Positions 1-7,449 of a stretch of DNA of 24,361 nucleotides are shown here, one piece after another (position 1 is the stretch's first letter; the number at the start of each line of letters is the position of its first letter). The stretch comes from an uncultured Clostridia bacterium. GTDB lineage: Bacteria; Bacillota; Clostridia; Peptostreptococcales; Anaerovoracaceae. The notes beneath the pieces were generated by a model that saw only the letters and a list, made by a program, of their open reading frames with translations, searched no databases and was not told the DNA's origin. The stretch is from assembly GCA_934271235.1 (NCBI GenBank), contig CAKQQT010000027.1:1-24361 (forward strand), written 5' to 3'. A program made the translations under genes and the position numbers.

Positions 1-617
1 CCAAGGCGCTCGGCAAGGAACTGAACCGAGCGCACAACCCGTGGATCGGCTGGCTGTGGATCGTGACGAGCGTACTGCTGATCCTGCCGCTGTTCGTATA
101 CGCCCTGGGCGCGCGAGACCTTTATGGTGAGCTGAAAGATCAGTATCGAAAAGACACAGAACGCATTCAGGCGCATTTTGAGCAGACATGCGCGGAAGAC
201 GGGAGTCTTTTGTTTCACCTGCGATGCGAGGAAACCATCGAATTTGAGGGATTTCGCATCAAATTCACCGATCTCTATGGGAAAAAGGGAGCAAAAGAAA
301 ACGGCGGAGATTGTCTGTATATCGTTTATAAGCGGGAGGGGAAAGACGGCAGGTATTTTATGAGCTATCTGACGGAAGAATCTTTCCGCAATGCGGAGGG
401 CGAGCGGTACCTTCCGGAGAAGCAGTACTTGTTTCAGGCACTCAGTCCCGATGTGAGGATGTATGGACAAGGAGACGTTTTGCTGACGATCGACTACGAT
501 CACCCGCAGATCTATGTGGTGCTGGATCAGTTCGGTCAAAAGGGCGAGGCGGTGCTCGATTTTTCGGAAGGCGTCGAGCTGTTAAAGAAAGAGGGGTATT
601 TCGATGAAATTAGGTAA
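1..617 (+). CDS. Membrane-anchored protein of unknown function, 5' end outside the window
   Basis: The reading frame is open from the left edge (first full codon at base 3), so the true start lies upstream. A GTG at 63 could be read as a start but falls inside the hydrophobic segment, so I do not use it. About 205 residues are visible. A hydrophobic stretch (PWIGWLWIVTSVLLILPLF and following) spans roughly residues 13-36. It is followed by a charged, helical-looking stretch and then a mixed soluble domain of about 150 residues. This suggests a membrane anchor with one soluble domain, but topology cannot be fixed without the N terminus. I do not recognise the family. The stop overlaps the start of the next gene by 14 bp, so the two are almost certainly co-transcribed and translationally coupled. 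Confidence 0.75.
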   Translation, partial: KALGKELNRAHNPWIGWLWIVTSVLLILPLFVYALGARDLYGELKDQYRKDTERIQAHFEQTCAEDGSLLFHLRCEETIEFEGFRIKFTDLYGKKGAKENGGDCLYIVYKREGKDGRYFMSYLTEESFRNAEGERYLPEKQYLFQALSPDVRMYGQGDVLLTIDYDHPQIYVVLDQFGQKGEAVLDFSEGVELLKKEGYFDEIR

Positions 618-1497
618 AAAAATCCGGAATTGCAAGCTGCCGCCGCTGACGCGCAAGCAGAAGATCCTGCGTAATCTGATCCTGATCTTGCTGGCAGTCT
701 GCATTCTGATCGCTCGGTCGGAGGATGGCTCCGCGAGGACAACCGATGCGGCGCTGGAGCGCGCGCTTCATGAAGATCTGGGTATCCTGCAGCCTTACGA
801 GATCCTTGCCGATTATACGCTGCCGGAGGATATGAGCTATTACAGCCGCGAGGTATCGGTGCGGACAACGGCGCAAGGGGAAGGCAAGGTTGTGATGATC
901 CGGATCCTAAAAAGCGATGACCGATACTTTGCGGGGAAACCTTGGATGGTCAGTGAAGCGAGGATGCGCAGCGACGCGCCGCTGGATCATCTTGCGTTTT
1001 GGGAAAAGCAGCCGGAAGCCGAACGCGGGATTTATCACCTGACCTGTCCGGAAAACTTTCCGCAGCTCGGTACGCATGCGGATGTGAAGTTTGAACCGGA
1101 CTGCGGGAACGGCAGGGTGCGCGTGATGATCGACCGTTTGCGGACCGGATCGAAGCCGGATGACCATGAGGCGGTAGAAGCTTTGTACGGGATCGAACTC
1201 CCGGAAGGGGAAACAGCAGGTGATTACTTTGCGGATTTCGAGGCGGACCTTGTTTACACTGCAGACTTGTCTCGGGGAGCAAAGACCGAAGGACGCGTCA
1301 CGTGGGAGTACATCCGGCCGGAGTTCAAACCCGGCGGCTATACCGAGGAGGGACTGGTGCTCTCCGACGCGGACGCCCTGCGGCTGGCGAAGATGCTGGA
1401 TACTTACGTGACGGACGTCCTGCGGGACGGGGAGATCCCCTACAATAAGCAGATCAGCACGTCGGCAGTTCGAAACCTTTTTCTCAAGATGCTCTGA
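604..1497 (+). CDS. Unknown protein with N-terminal membrane anchor or signal segment
   Basis: 297 residues, starting at ATG 604 with a ribosome binding site (AAAGAGGGG, about 588-596) inside the end of the previous gene. The N terminus is strongly basic (MKLGKKIRNCKLPPLTRKQK) and is followed by a hydrophobic helix at about residues 24-41 (ILRNLILILLAVCILIA). The rest is then probably outside the cytoplasm, either tethered or secreted. There is no lipobox-type LxxC right after the helix and no motif I can assign. The C-terminal half is acidic. The 14-bp overlap with the upstream membrane protein suggests they work together, perhaps as a two-part envelope assembly; that is inference only. Confidence 0.75.
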   Translation: MKLGKKIRNCKLPPLTRKQKILRNLILILLAVCILIARSEDGSARTTDAALERALHEDLGILQPYEILADYTLPEDMSYYSREVSVRTTAQGEGKVVMIRILKSDDRYFAGKPWMVSEARMRSDAPLDHLAFWEKQPEAERGIYHLTCPENFPQLGTHADVKFEPDCGNGRVRVMIDRLRTGSKPDDHEAVEALYGIELPEGETAGDYFADFEADLVYTADLSRGAKTEGRVTWEYIRPEFKPGGYTEEGLVLSDADALRLAKMLDTYVTDVLRDGEIPYNKQISTSAVRNLFLKML

Positions 1498-1501
1498 CAG
1501 T

Positions 1502-1564
1502 GCCGGGCCGGGGCGATTTTCTCGAGAAATACGGACAAAGCCGGGCCGGGGCGATTTTCTCGAG
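1502..1564. repeat. Two identical 25-bp direct repeats, period 38 bp
   Basis: The same 25 bases, beginning GCCGGGCCGGGGCGATTTTC and ending TCGAG, occur at 1502-1526 and 1540-1564. They lie in the spacer between the stop of the unknown gene (1497) and the sppA promoter. The copies are identical and GC-rich, with 13 unrelated bases between them. There is no U-run, so this is not an obvious terminator. It may be a local duplication or a two-site binding element. Confidence 0.8.
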
Positions 1565-1598
1565 CGCCGAAATTCTGCAAGATCCGCGCAAAAATGCG

Positions 1599-1627
1599 TT
1601 GCGCACCGAAACGCGAACCGATATAAT
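1599..1627 (+). promoter_or_regulatory. Sigma-A-type promoter for sppA
   Basis: TTGCGC at 1599-1604 and a perfect TATAAT at 1622-1627 are separated by exactly 17 bp. The -10 box lies 65 bp before the chosen sppA start codon. This shows sppA can be transcribed separately from the two genes upstream. Confidence 0.75.
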
Positions 1628-1691
1628 AGAAGGTAATGACAGGCGGGTGCGGATGCATGCGCAAGACTTGAGAAATAAAGGAGGCAACATT

Positions 1692-2915
1692 TTGGATCAG
1701 TTTGAAAACAGAAAGCCGCAAAACGAGCAAGCCGCACAGAACACGGCAGAGCCGGGCGCAGGCGAGGCGCAGACGGACGCGCAGAGCGAGAAGCAGGCGC
1801 AGGACGGACCCAAAGTCCAGTATTATGCGGACGGACGGCTTGCAAGCGATCAGGAAGAACTGCGCGCAGGGCAGGCACAGGGGGCTTCGCAGACGCAGAA
1901 ACCGAAGAAAGGCTGGGGCGCGCTGCCGGGCTGGGGCAAGGCGCTGATCATCATCGGCGCGATCATTTTATGTCTGGTGCTGCTGGCGACCAGCTGTACA
2001 AAGGCGATCGACAAGATGACGGATAAGCTGAACGGAACGTTGGTCAGCACGACCGACAACAGCGTCAGCACGGATTTCGGCTATGATTATATCGGGGTCA
2101 TCCATGTCGAGGGCACGATCAGCGAAGACGCGGGCGGCACCTACAATCACCAGTATCTGCTGAATGCCATCGATGCGATGATCGCGGACTCTGACAATCA
2201 GGGGATGATCCTGTATCTGGATACGCCGGGCGGCAGTGTGTTCGCTTCCGACGAGCTGTATTTTAAGATCAAGGAGTACCAGGAAAAAACGGAGCGTCCG
2301 GTTTATGCTTCGATGCAGTCGATGGCGGCGTCCGGCGGCTATTATGTTTCGGCGCCTTGTGACAAGATCATTGCGAACCGCAACTGCTGGACCGGTTCGA
2401 TCGGCGTGACGCTCGGTACAATGTACGATGTCAGCGAGCTGCTCGACAAACTCGGCATCAAGACCAATACGATCACATCCGGCGCGAACAAGGCGATGGG
2501 CAGCAATGTGGAGCCGATGACAAGCGAGCAGCGCGCGATCTTCCAGAGTATGGTCGATGAGGCGTACGAGCAGTTTGTCGGCATTGTTGCGGAGGGCCGC
2601 GATATGAAGCTCGATAAGGTAAAGAAGCTCGCGGACGGCAGGATCTATACCGCGAAACAGGCGCTGGCTAACGGTCTGATCGATCAGATCGGCACGTTTG
2701 AAGAGGCTGTCGAGGATATGAAAAAAGAGTACGAACTGGATGACTGTGAAGTAGAAGACTTCTCAGCACCGGCGTCCAGTGACTGGACTTCGCTTTTGGG
2801 GCTCGCCTCGGACACGGCTGACGGCAGCGTGAATCTGAGCGCGGACGCCATTCAGCAGCTGATCGATCTCAACGGCAAATTCGAATTCAGCTACCTCTGC
2901 CCGATCGAAAAGTAG
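1692..2915 (+). CDS. sppA: Signal peptide peptidase SppA (S49 family serine protease)
   Basis: Membrane protease that degrades leftover signal peptides, 407 residues from a TTG start. I chose TTG 1692 because a perfect AAAGGAGG sits at 1677-1684 with a 7-nt spacer. The longer frame from GTG 1500 has no such site and would begin upstream of the promoter. Residues 1-80 are low-complexity, rich in Q, A and E, and probably disordered and cytoplasmic. A single membrane helix follows at about 83-101 (ALIIIGAIILCLVLLAT). The S49 domain then carries the substrate-groove motif LDTPGGSV (about 176-183), the nucleophile Ser in MAASGGYY (S214), the TGSIGV strand and the general-base Lys in SGANKAMGS (about K267). 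The Ser-Lys spacing matches the roughly 52 residues known for Bacillus SppA. The N-terminal tail is longer than in the Bacillus protein. Own promoter and strong terminator, so probably monocistronic. Confidence 0.93.
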   Translation: MDQFENRKPQNEQAAQNTAEPGAGEAQTDAQSEKQAQDGPKVQYYADGRLASDQEELRAGQAQGASQTQKPKKGWGALPGWGKALIIIGAIILCLVLLATSCTKAIDKMTDKLNGTLVSTTDNSVSTDFGYDYIGVIHVEGTISEDAGGTYNHQYLLNAIDAMIADSDNQGMILYLDTPGGSVFASDELYFKIKEYQEKTERPVYASMQSMAASGGYYVSAPCDKIIANRNCWTGSIGVTLGTMYDVSELLDKLGIKTNTITSGANKAMGSNVEPMTSEQRAIFQSMVDEAYEQFVGIVAEGRDMKLDKVKKLADGRIYTAKQALANGLIDQIGTFEEAVEDMKKEYELDDCEVEDFSAPASSDWTSLLGLASDTADGSVNLSADAIQQLIDLNGKFEFSYLCPIEK

Positions 2916-2930
2916 AACGATAGAATTTCG

Positions 2931-2999
2931 GACCACCGGAGAACGCCGCGGCGCAGTGCTTTTTCGCATTGCGCCGGGCGGCTGCCGGTGGTCTTTTTC
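2931..2999 (+). terminator. Rho-independent terminator of sppA
   Basis: GACCACCGG (2931-2939) pairs with CCGGTGGTC, followed at once by TTTTT. Inside the loop a second arm pair (CGGCGCAGTG with CGCATTGCGCCG) forms an inner hairpin. It starts 15 bp after the sppA stop codon. Confidence 0.85.
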
Positions 3000-3007
3000 A
3001 TCCTCTT

Positions 3008-3096
3008 GACTTTTCTTTGATTTTCCCTGACACTCCTTGATTCCCCGGACACTCCTTGATTTCCCTAACGTTCCCTAACGTTCCTTGACTTCCGCT
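3008..3096. repeat. Pyrimidine-rich degenerate tandem repeat, about 19-bp period
   Basis: Two near-identical 19-mers stand back to back: GACACTCCTTGATTCCCCG (3029-3047) and GACACTCCTTGATTTCCCT (3048-3066). A looser 21-bp relative precedes them (3008-3028). Two AACGTTCC units follow (3067-3096). The array fills the gap between the sppA terminator and the 3' end of the nuclease-like gene. A 19-bp period is not a multiple of three, so it is not a coding repeat. Confidence 0.8.
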
Positions 3097-3099
3097 GAT

Positions 3100-3954
3100 T
3101 TAGGCGCCCATGGCTTTGAGGCAGTCGATGACGTGCAGCACCGCGTCCATATCCAGGCGTCCGCTTGCGGTGTCCGAAGTCAGGTATAAGGTGCTGCCGA
3201 CTGCAAAACCGGCCTTGTGATAAAGCTGCAGTTTCTTTGCGAACGCGGTAAGATAGGTTTCATCATGGAGCAGACCCAGGTGTTCCCAGATAACGACGCT
3301 TCCGTCGGGCAGGTAGATGACGAAATCAGGGTGCAGTGTGAGCCGGCCCTCGCCCGGGACATACAGTCGGAGCGGTTCTTCGTAGACAAATAGAATACCG
3401 CGTTCCGTCATAAGATTGCAGATGATCGTCTCCGACTTGCTCCGGACCTTGAACCCCGCAAGTGTCGGCTGCGTCAGATTTTCCGGATGAACGGCGTACC
3501 TGCTTGCATTCGCCTGTTTCTCGACGATTTCCTGCGCCAGATCTGCGCGAAATCCGGGGTGGCTTTGCAGCGCGGCTTCCTGATAGGCTTTCCCCAACTG
3601 ACCGCGGATCTCTTCAAAACGATAAGGCTGATAGGAATCCGCCAGCTTCTTTTGCAGCTGCAGATTGCGCTTCAGTGTGCGGACCATTCTGCGCGCATAG
3701 GCTTTTTCCGCCAGCGCAGTCAGAAGCTTTGCATCTGCCGGACTCGCAGACGGCCGGAGATTACGCTGTGTTGTCAGCAGACGGCCGCTGTCCGGATCGC
3801 CGACAGAAAGAACGCAGCGATAATAGACCTTGCCGTTCTTTCGGTAACAGACCAGCGATCCGGGCGGCGCCTTTGCCAATAGATCCTTGTATTCTTTTAA
3901 CAGTTTCTCTTCCAGCTGTATATCTTTTTTTAAAGCGTTAAAAAATCCGAGCAT
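3100..3954 (-). CDS. PD-(D/E)XK nuclease-like protein of unknown role
   Basis: 284 residues. The start at 3954 (MLGFFNALKK) has a strong site, AAAAGGAGG, just upstream on the minus strand; the open frame extends further but only through repeat DNA. The N-terminal half is charged and helical, with a coiled-coil look around LEEKLLKEYKDLLAK and RTLKRNLQLQKKLADSY. The C-terminal third reads SKSETIICNLM, then FVYEEPLRL, then LHPDFVIYLPDGSVVIWEHLGLL. This matches the core of the PD-(D/E)XK fold: an early Glu, then PDF, then an acidic E two positions before the usual Lys. Here the third residue is His (E-x-H) rather than Lys, as I recall from other clostridial hypothetical proteins with WEHxG. Nuclease activity is inferred from fold motifs, and the biological role is unknown. 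Repeat arrays of 19-bp period flank it on both sides. Confidence 0.75.
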   Translation of the reverse strand: MLGFFNALKKDIQLEEKLLKEYKDLLAKAPPGSLVCYRKNGKVYYRCVLSVGDPDSGRLLTTQRNLRPSASPADAKLLTALAEKAYARRMVRTLKRNLQLQKKLADSYQPYRFEEIRGQLGKAYQEAALQSHPGFRADLAQEIVEKQANASRYAVHPENLTQPTLAGFKVRSKSETIICNLMTERGILFVYEEPLRLYVPGEGRLTLHPDFVIYLPDGSVVIWEHLGLLHDETYLTAFAKKLQLYHKAGFAVGSTLYLTSDTASGRLDMDAVLHVIDCLKAMGA

Positions 3955-4040
3955 ATACACCTCCTTTTGCGATAGAAATATCATACCATATAAGTGATAA
4001 AATGTAAATAATATACCGGAAATTTTTGGAAAACTTTTGC

Positions 4041-4192
4041 TGCGAAAAAGACATTGAGATGAGGGAAAGCCTTTGGCTTGGGAGAAAAATTTCAGATTGA
4101 GAGGAATCCTTTGAATTGCGAGAAAGCCTTTGGGATGAGAAGAAGAGTTTGAACTGCGAGAAAGCTTTTGGGATGAATGGCAGACGTGAAAA
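4041..4192. repeat. Degenerate 19-bp tandem repeat array, eight units
   Basis: Cutting the sequence every 19 bases from 4041 gives eight units that nearly all begin TG. The best copies are TGCGAGAAAGCCTTTGGGA (4117-4135) and TGCGAGAAAGCTTTTGGGA (4155-4173). TGAGGGAAAGCCTTTGGCT (4060-4078) and TGAGAGGAATCCTTTGAAT (4098-4116) are clear relatives. Units at 4041, 4079, 4136 and 4174 are weaker. Alternate units match best, so a 38-bp higher-order period is also visible. The array lies upstream of the nuclease-like gene on its 5' side and codes for nothing convincing. Confidence 0.8.
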
Positions 4193-4229
4193 TGGGCGAA
4201 GTAGATAAAAACATCGCTTTTTAAATTAG

Positions 4230-4238
4230 TTATCCACA
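4230..4238 (+). promoter_or_regulatory. Perfect DnaA-box sequence
   Basis: TTATCCACA, an exact match to the strong DnaA-box consensus, in A+T-rich DNA just after the 19-bp repeat array. A second, one-mismatch box on the other strand lies 200 bp away at 4431-4439. A single 9-mer can occur by chance, so function is not assured. Confidence 0.5.
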
Positions 4239-4358
4239 AATCAGAGGGAAAAATTTACAGATAATCCCAAAAAAAGAAATTAGCAGAACGATTTGGAAAA
4301 CTAGACTTATGAGATTTTCCTCGGGAGGCTTGCGAACCGTAAAAATACGGTCGAAGCC

Positions 4359-4375
4359 TGTCGAAACATGTCGAA
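4359..4375 (+). promoter_or_regulatory. Two tandem Spo0A-type boxes (TGTCGAA)
   Basis: TGTCGAA occurs at 4359-4365 and again at 4369-4375, exactly 10 bp apart and so on the same face of the helix. A third related unit (GGTCGAA) precedes them at 4349-4355. TGTCGAA is the known core of the 0A box bound by phosphorylated Spo0A. The spacing makes a real binding element more likely than chance, but Spo0A itself is not in the window. Confidence 0.45.
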
Positions 4376-4430
4376 TCTGCTCGGCGAAGAGAGACGGCTG
4401 CGTGTGAAGCAAGAGAAGTTTCGGCGAAAA

Positions 4431-4439
4431 CGTGGATAA
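4431..4439 (-). promoter_or_regulatory. Near-consensus DnaA box on the minus strand
   Basis: CGTGGATAA on the plus strand reads TTATCCACG on the minus strand, one base from the DnaA consensus. With the perfect box at 4230-4238 it brackets the tandem Spo0A-type boxes. Confidence 0.4.
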
Positions 4440-4551
4440 GTAACTGAAAAAGCGGTATTTTTATCGAATTTCGCGAAACATTATGGTGCAGAAAAAGACT
4501 GAGACAATCGGAAATCTTCATCTCCGGACAAAGGAAAGCGGCGCTGGGGTG

Positions 4552-4580
4552 TTGTAAATCCTGCGAAGTTTCGGTATAAT
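4552..4580 (+). promoter_or_regulatory. Sigma-A-type promoter for the MATE gene
   Basis: TTGTAA (4552-4557), a 17-bp spacer, and a perfect TATAAT (4575-4580). It lies 76 bp before the MATE start codon and no other gene lies between. Confidence 0.75.
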
Positions 4581-4656
4581 GTTTTCAGAGTGTTAAGAAA
4601 ATCCCGCAAAATGTGATTTTGCGGTGATCGGATGATCGATCAAAGTGAGGAATGAG

Positions 4657-6066
4657 ATGAGCAAGAATACGGAACTGACCGGCGCAAGACTTGGCGGGCT
4701 GGTCGGAACGCGGCAATTTTACAGAAAAGTTTTACTGGTAGCAGTACCGATCATGATCCAGAACGGCATCACGAATTTCGTCAGCCTGCTGGACAATATC
4801 ATGGTCGGACAGGTGGGAACGGAGCAGATGTCGGGCGTAGCGATCGCCAATCAGCTGGTGTTCATTTTTAATCTCTGCATTTTCGGCGCGGTCGCCGGAG
4901 CAGGGATCTTGGGCGCGCAGTTTTATGGCAGCGGTAAGTATGACGGCGTGCGGAATACGTTTCGCTTTAAGCTGCTGTTCGGTCTGGCGCTGACGGTTAT
5001 TTTTGTCGCGATCTTCTTGCTTGCGGGTGAAGATCTGATCCAGCAGTTTATCCATGAGGGCGAGAGCGGCGGCGATCTTGCGGCGACGCTGCGGCATGGC
5101 AACGCGTATCTGCGCGTGATCGTCATCGGGCTGCTGCCGTTTGCGATGACGCAGGGCTATTCGAGCACGCTGCGAGAGACCGGACAGACTGTTGTACCGA
5201 TGGCGGCAGGCATTGCCGCGGTGCTTGTCAACCTGCTGTTCAACTATATCCTGATCTTCGGTAAATTCGGCGCGCCTGCGCTGGGAGCTGTCGGCGCGGC
5301 GATCGCGACGGTGCTTTCGCGGTTCGTGGAACTTGCCATCGTGGCGGCGTGGACCCACCGTCATGCAAAGCAGAATCCGTTCATCGAGGGCGCGTTTCGC
5401 AGCTTCCGGATCCCGCTTCCGCTGCTGAAACAGATCCTGATCCTGGGCATGCCGTTGTTTGTCAACGAGCTGCTGTGGTCTTTCGGCATCACGTTCATGA
5501 ACCAGTGCTATTCGGTCAGAGGTCTGGAGGTCGTCGCGGCCTTTAACATCGCCACCACCATCGGCAATCTCTTTAACGTGGTATTTATTTCTCTGGGAAA
5601 TTCCGTCGGCATCATCATCGGCCAGATGTTGGGCGCAGGCAGACTGGAACAGGCGAAAAAAGAGGACAAGCAGCTGATCGCCTTTTCGGTCTTCTGCTGT
5701 CTGATCACCGGAACGGCGCTGATTGCGGTATCTCCGTTTTTCCCGGAGATCTACAAGACCGAAGAACTGATCAAAGGGCTGGCGACGCAGCTGATCTTCA
5801 TCACGGGATGCTGCCAGCCGCTTTACGGCTTTGTGCATTCGACCTATTTTACTCTGCGTGCCGGCGGTAAATCGATCGTTACGTTCCTGTTTGACAGCGC
5901 GTATATGTGGGTGATCCCGATCCCGATCGTCTTTGTACTGGCGCGGTTTACAGTGCTGCCGGTGCAGATCGTGTATCTGATCGCGGAACTTTCCAATTTG
6001 ATCAAGTGCGCGGTCGGCTTTGTGCTGGTCAAGAAAGGCGTTTGGATCAAAAATATTGTAGATTAA
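4657..6066 (+). CDS. MATE-family multidrug/cation antiporter
   Basis: Inner-membrane exporter of the MATE family, which pumps drugs or other organic compounds out in exchange for Na+ or H+. 469 residues from ATG 4657, chosen because GAGG at 4647-4650 is correctly spaced for it. A GTG at 4645 in frame would leave no room for a site. The protein shows two homologous halves of six hydrophobic helices each. It opens with the typical VAVPIMIQNGITNFVSLLDNIMVGQVGTEQMSGVAIANQ region (quoted in part: IMVGQVGTEQMSGVAIANQ) at about residues 45-65. The second half begins near QILILGMPLFVNELLWSFG. Length agrees with the usual 440-480. The substrate cannot be read from the sequence. It has its own promoter and terminator, so it is probably a single-gene unit. 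Confidence 0.93.
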   Translation: MSKNTELTGARLGGLVGTRQFYRKVLLVAVPIMIQNGITNFVSLLDNIMVGQVGTEQMSGVAIANQLVFIFNLCIFGAVAGAGILGAQFYGSGKYDGVRNTFRFKLLFGLALTVIFVAIFLLAGEDLIQQFIHEGESGGDLAATLRHGNAYLRVIVIGLLPFAMTQGYSSTLRETGQTVVPMAAGIAAVLVNLLFNYILIFGKFGAPALGAVGAAIATVLSRFVELAIVAAWTHRHAKQNPFIEGAFRSFRIPLPLLKQILILGMPLFVNELLWSFGITFMNQCYSVRGLEVVAAFNIATTIGNLFNVVFISLGNSVGIIIGQMLGAGRLEQAKKEDKQLIAFSVFCCLITGTALIAVSPFFPEIYKTEELIKGLATQLIFITGCCQPLYGFVHSTYFTLRAGGKSIVTFLFDSAYMWVIPIPIVFVLARFTVLPVQIVYLIAELSNLIKCAVGFVLVKKGVWIKNIVD

Positions 6067-6094
6067 AAGTATTGCGGATCGATATCGAAAAGAA

Positions 6095-6144
6095 AAGTCC
6101 CGTCTTTTGGCCGATAAGGTCATGAGCGGGACTTGTGTTTTTTT
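6095..6144. terminator. Bidirectional rho-independent terminator
   Basis: AAGTCCCG (6095-6102) pairs with CGGGACTT (6127-6134). A T-run follows on the plus strand (GTGTTTTTTT) and another on the minus strand (TTCTTTTC after the stem). It serves both the MATE gene and the convergent DUF4317 gene. Confidence 0.85.
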
Positions 6145-6155
6145 GATGAAACCAC

Positions 6156-7310
6156 TTATTCTTCCTCGTGCGCATTGCCGGTGCTGATGTCGATGCCGTT
6201 GACCACCACGCCTTCGTCGACCGGGATGACCAGACAGGTCCTGCCGTTGATCACATCGGTGCGGATCAGATCCGTGTAGTCCGGGTCGACGGTGATCTTG
6301 ACCTGCGGGGTCGTCATCTCAAATTTGTTGGTCTCCATCAGATTGATCGGATTGAGCGCCGGCTGCTCGCCGAACTGGCGGCTGCATGCTTCGTGGAAGA
6401 CGGACACTTTTTCCTCCGAAATACCGTTGTTTTTTAAGATATCGTCGACATCTTCGACGCAGATCTCCGGCGCTTCGGGGTCTTTGCTTTCTTTATGCAC
6501 CAGCAGGCGTTCCCGGATCTCGCCGTGGACGGCTCGGACAACGTCCAGACTGCAGTCGTCGCCGAGTGTTTCACAGAGCACATCACTGAAGGCAAGTTTC
6601 TGCGCGCCCGAGGACATCGGGACTTTTTCCGCCTGAAAAACGCCGGTGATGAATTCATCATGGATATCGACCAGTCCGCGGCTGTAGTACAGCGCATTGT
6701 AGATATTGGTGCTGCGGTCGTCAAAGGCCGGGAACAGGAAGCCCAGTTCCGGCGCACCCAGCACATGGCCGGTGGATGCGCCGCGGAAATTATGCTCGTC
6801 GGCGATATAGCGCAGCGCGGATTTCGCGTCCTTGACCGGACAGATGCAGCAGAGTATGTAATCGAAAACTTCGCCGGAGCCTTCTTCAAAGATCTCATCG
6901 TCGCTGCCTTTGAACGGTACGTCGTAGGAATCGGAAGCCAGCAGGATCACATAGCTGTCTTCGCCGAAGTCCAGCGCTTCGATGATGCGCTGATAGAGCG
7001 CGTCGCGCAGGCCCGCGTCGCGCAGATGGGAGCTGCGCAGCCCCTGCAGCAGACGGTGTTCGTCGCTGTTTTCGACTTGCGCGGTGCTGAATTCGATGTT
7101 CAGCAGGTTCTTGCTGAGGGTGCCGGAGAGTGTTTTCTTAAGGAGCTTGAAGTAAAGTTCCGCTTCTTCCTGCTCCATCAGACCGACTGACAGGTCCAGG
7201 GTGGTGACGATCTCTTTGGCGGCGTTGACGTAGCAGCCGTAGATGCGGCTGATGTTGTCTTTGTCCGGTTTGAAACGTTTTTTGATCTCGCTGACTTCTT
7301 TTTGGTTCAT
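6156..7310 (-). CDS. DUF4317 family protein
   Basis: 384 residues, close to the usual length of the family. The N terminus MNQKEVSEIKKRFKPDKDNISRIYGCYVN is the family hallmark (quoted in part: KDNISRIYGCYVN), so I start at ATG 7310 rather than at the longer frame that runs to 7556. A weak AAAGGAA lies about 13 nt upstream. DUF4317 proteins are common in clostridia and have no established function. There are no membrane helices, and it is acidic and probably cytosolic. The mid-region has a Cys pair in YILCCICPVKDAKSALRY (about residue 165-180). Transcribed alone from a weak minus-strand promoter at 7391-7420, and it ends at the shared terminator with the MATE gene. Confidence 0.85.
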   Translation of the reverse strand: MNQKEVSEIKKRFKPDKDNISRIYGCYVNAAKEIVTTLDLSVGLMEQEEAELYFKLLKKTLSGTLSKNLLNIEFSTAQVENSDEHRLLQGLRSSHLRDAGLRDALYQRIIEALDFGEDSYVILLASDSYDVPFKGSDDEIFEEGSGEVFDYILCCICPVKDAKSALRYIADEHNFRGASTGHVLGAPELGFLFPAFDDRSTNIYNALYYSRGLVDIHDEFITGVFQAEKVPMSSGAQKLAFSDVLCETLGDDCSLDVVRAVHGEIRERLLVHKESKDPEAPEICVEDVDDILKNNGISEEKVSVFHEACSRQFGEQPALNPINLMETNKFEMTTPQVKITVDPDYTDLIRTDVINGRTCLVIPVDEGVVVNGIDISTGNAHEEE

Positions 7311-7360
7311 ATCTATTTTGAGGTTCCTTTCTTTTGCGATCATGCGGAATGCAGCTTTTC

Positions 7361-7372
7361 GCCGGTACCGGC
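7361..7372. promoter_or_regulatory. Perfect 12-bp palindrome in the 5' leader of the DUF4317 gene
   Basis: GCCGGTACCGGC lies between the probable -10 box and the DUF4317 start, flanked by TTTTC and AAAAA. It may be an operator or a leader hairpin. No T-run follows on the transcribed strand, so it is not a terminator. Confidence 0.45.
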
Positions 7373-7390
7373 AAAAACGCTTCCTCAAAT

Positions 7391-7420
7391 ATCTTACTAC
7401 CGCGGCGGCGTCCGCGTCAA
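7391..7420 (-). promoter_or_regulatory. Possible promoter of the DUF4317 gene
   Basis: Read on the minus strand: TTGACG (7420-7415), an 18-bp spacer, and TAAGAT (7396-7391). Four of six -10 bases match. It is correctly oriented and placed about 80 bp before the start codon. Confidence 0.45.
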
Positions 7421-7449
7421 TCGTTTTTCGGCGAAAGGGGATAAAGGAC

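Larger units (their letters stand above)
4193..4551. other. Gene-free, A+T-rich intergenic stretch
   Basis: Between the repeat array and the MATE promoter I see no convincing gene. Short open frames here have no ribosome binding site and no recognisable protein. The stretch contains the DnaA-type and Spo0A-type boxes listed separately. It also has a small hairpin, CCGTA, AAAA, TACGG (about 4338-4350). Confidence 0.7.

Noticed and set aside
1500..1691. N-terminal extension of SppA from GTG 1500
   Set aside because: It would start upstream of the TATAAT promoter and encode the direct repeat; TTG 1692 has a perfect ribosome binding site.
907..1878. 323-codon minus-strand frame across the sppA promoter region
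   Set aside because: No ribosome binding site, overlaps two well-supported plus-strand genes, and its repeated Arg/Pro segments come from the 25-bp direct repeat.
4041..4192. CRISPR array
   Set aside because: Units are contiguous with no spacers, too short and too degenerate; no cas genes.
4041..4580. Chromosomal or plasmid replication origin
   Set aside because: Only one perfect DnaA box, no dnaA, dnaN or rep gene, and the 19-bp units are too degenerate for typical iterons.
4732..6123. 463-codon open frame on the minus strand
   Set aside because: It is antisense to the MATE gene, rich in Arg, Asp, Gln and His as expected for a shadow frame in GC-rich coding DNA, and has no family resemblance.
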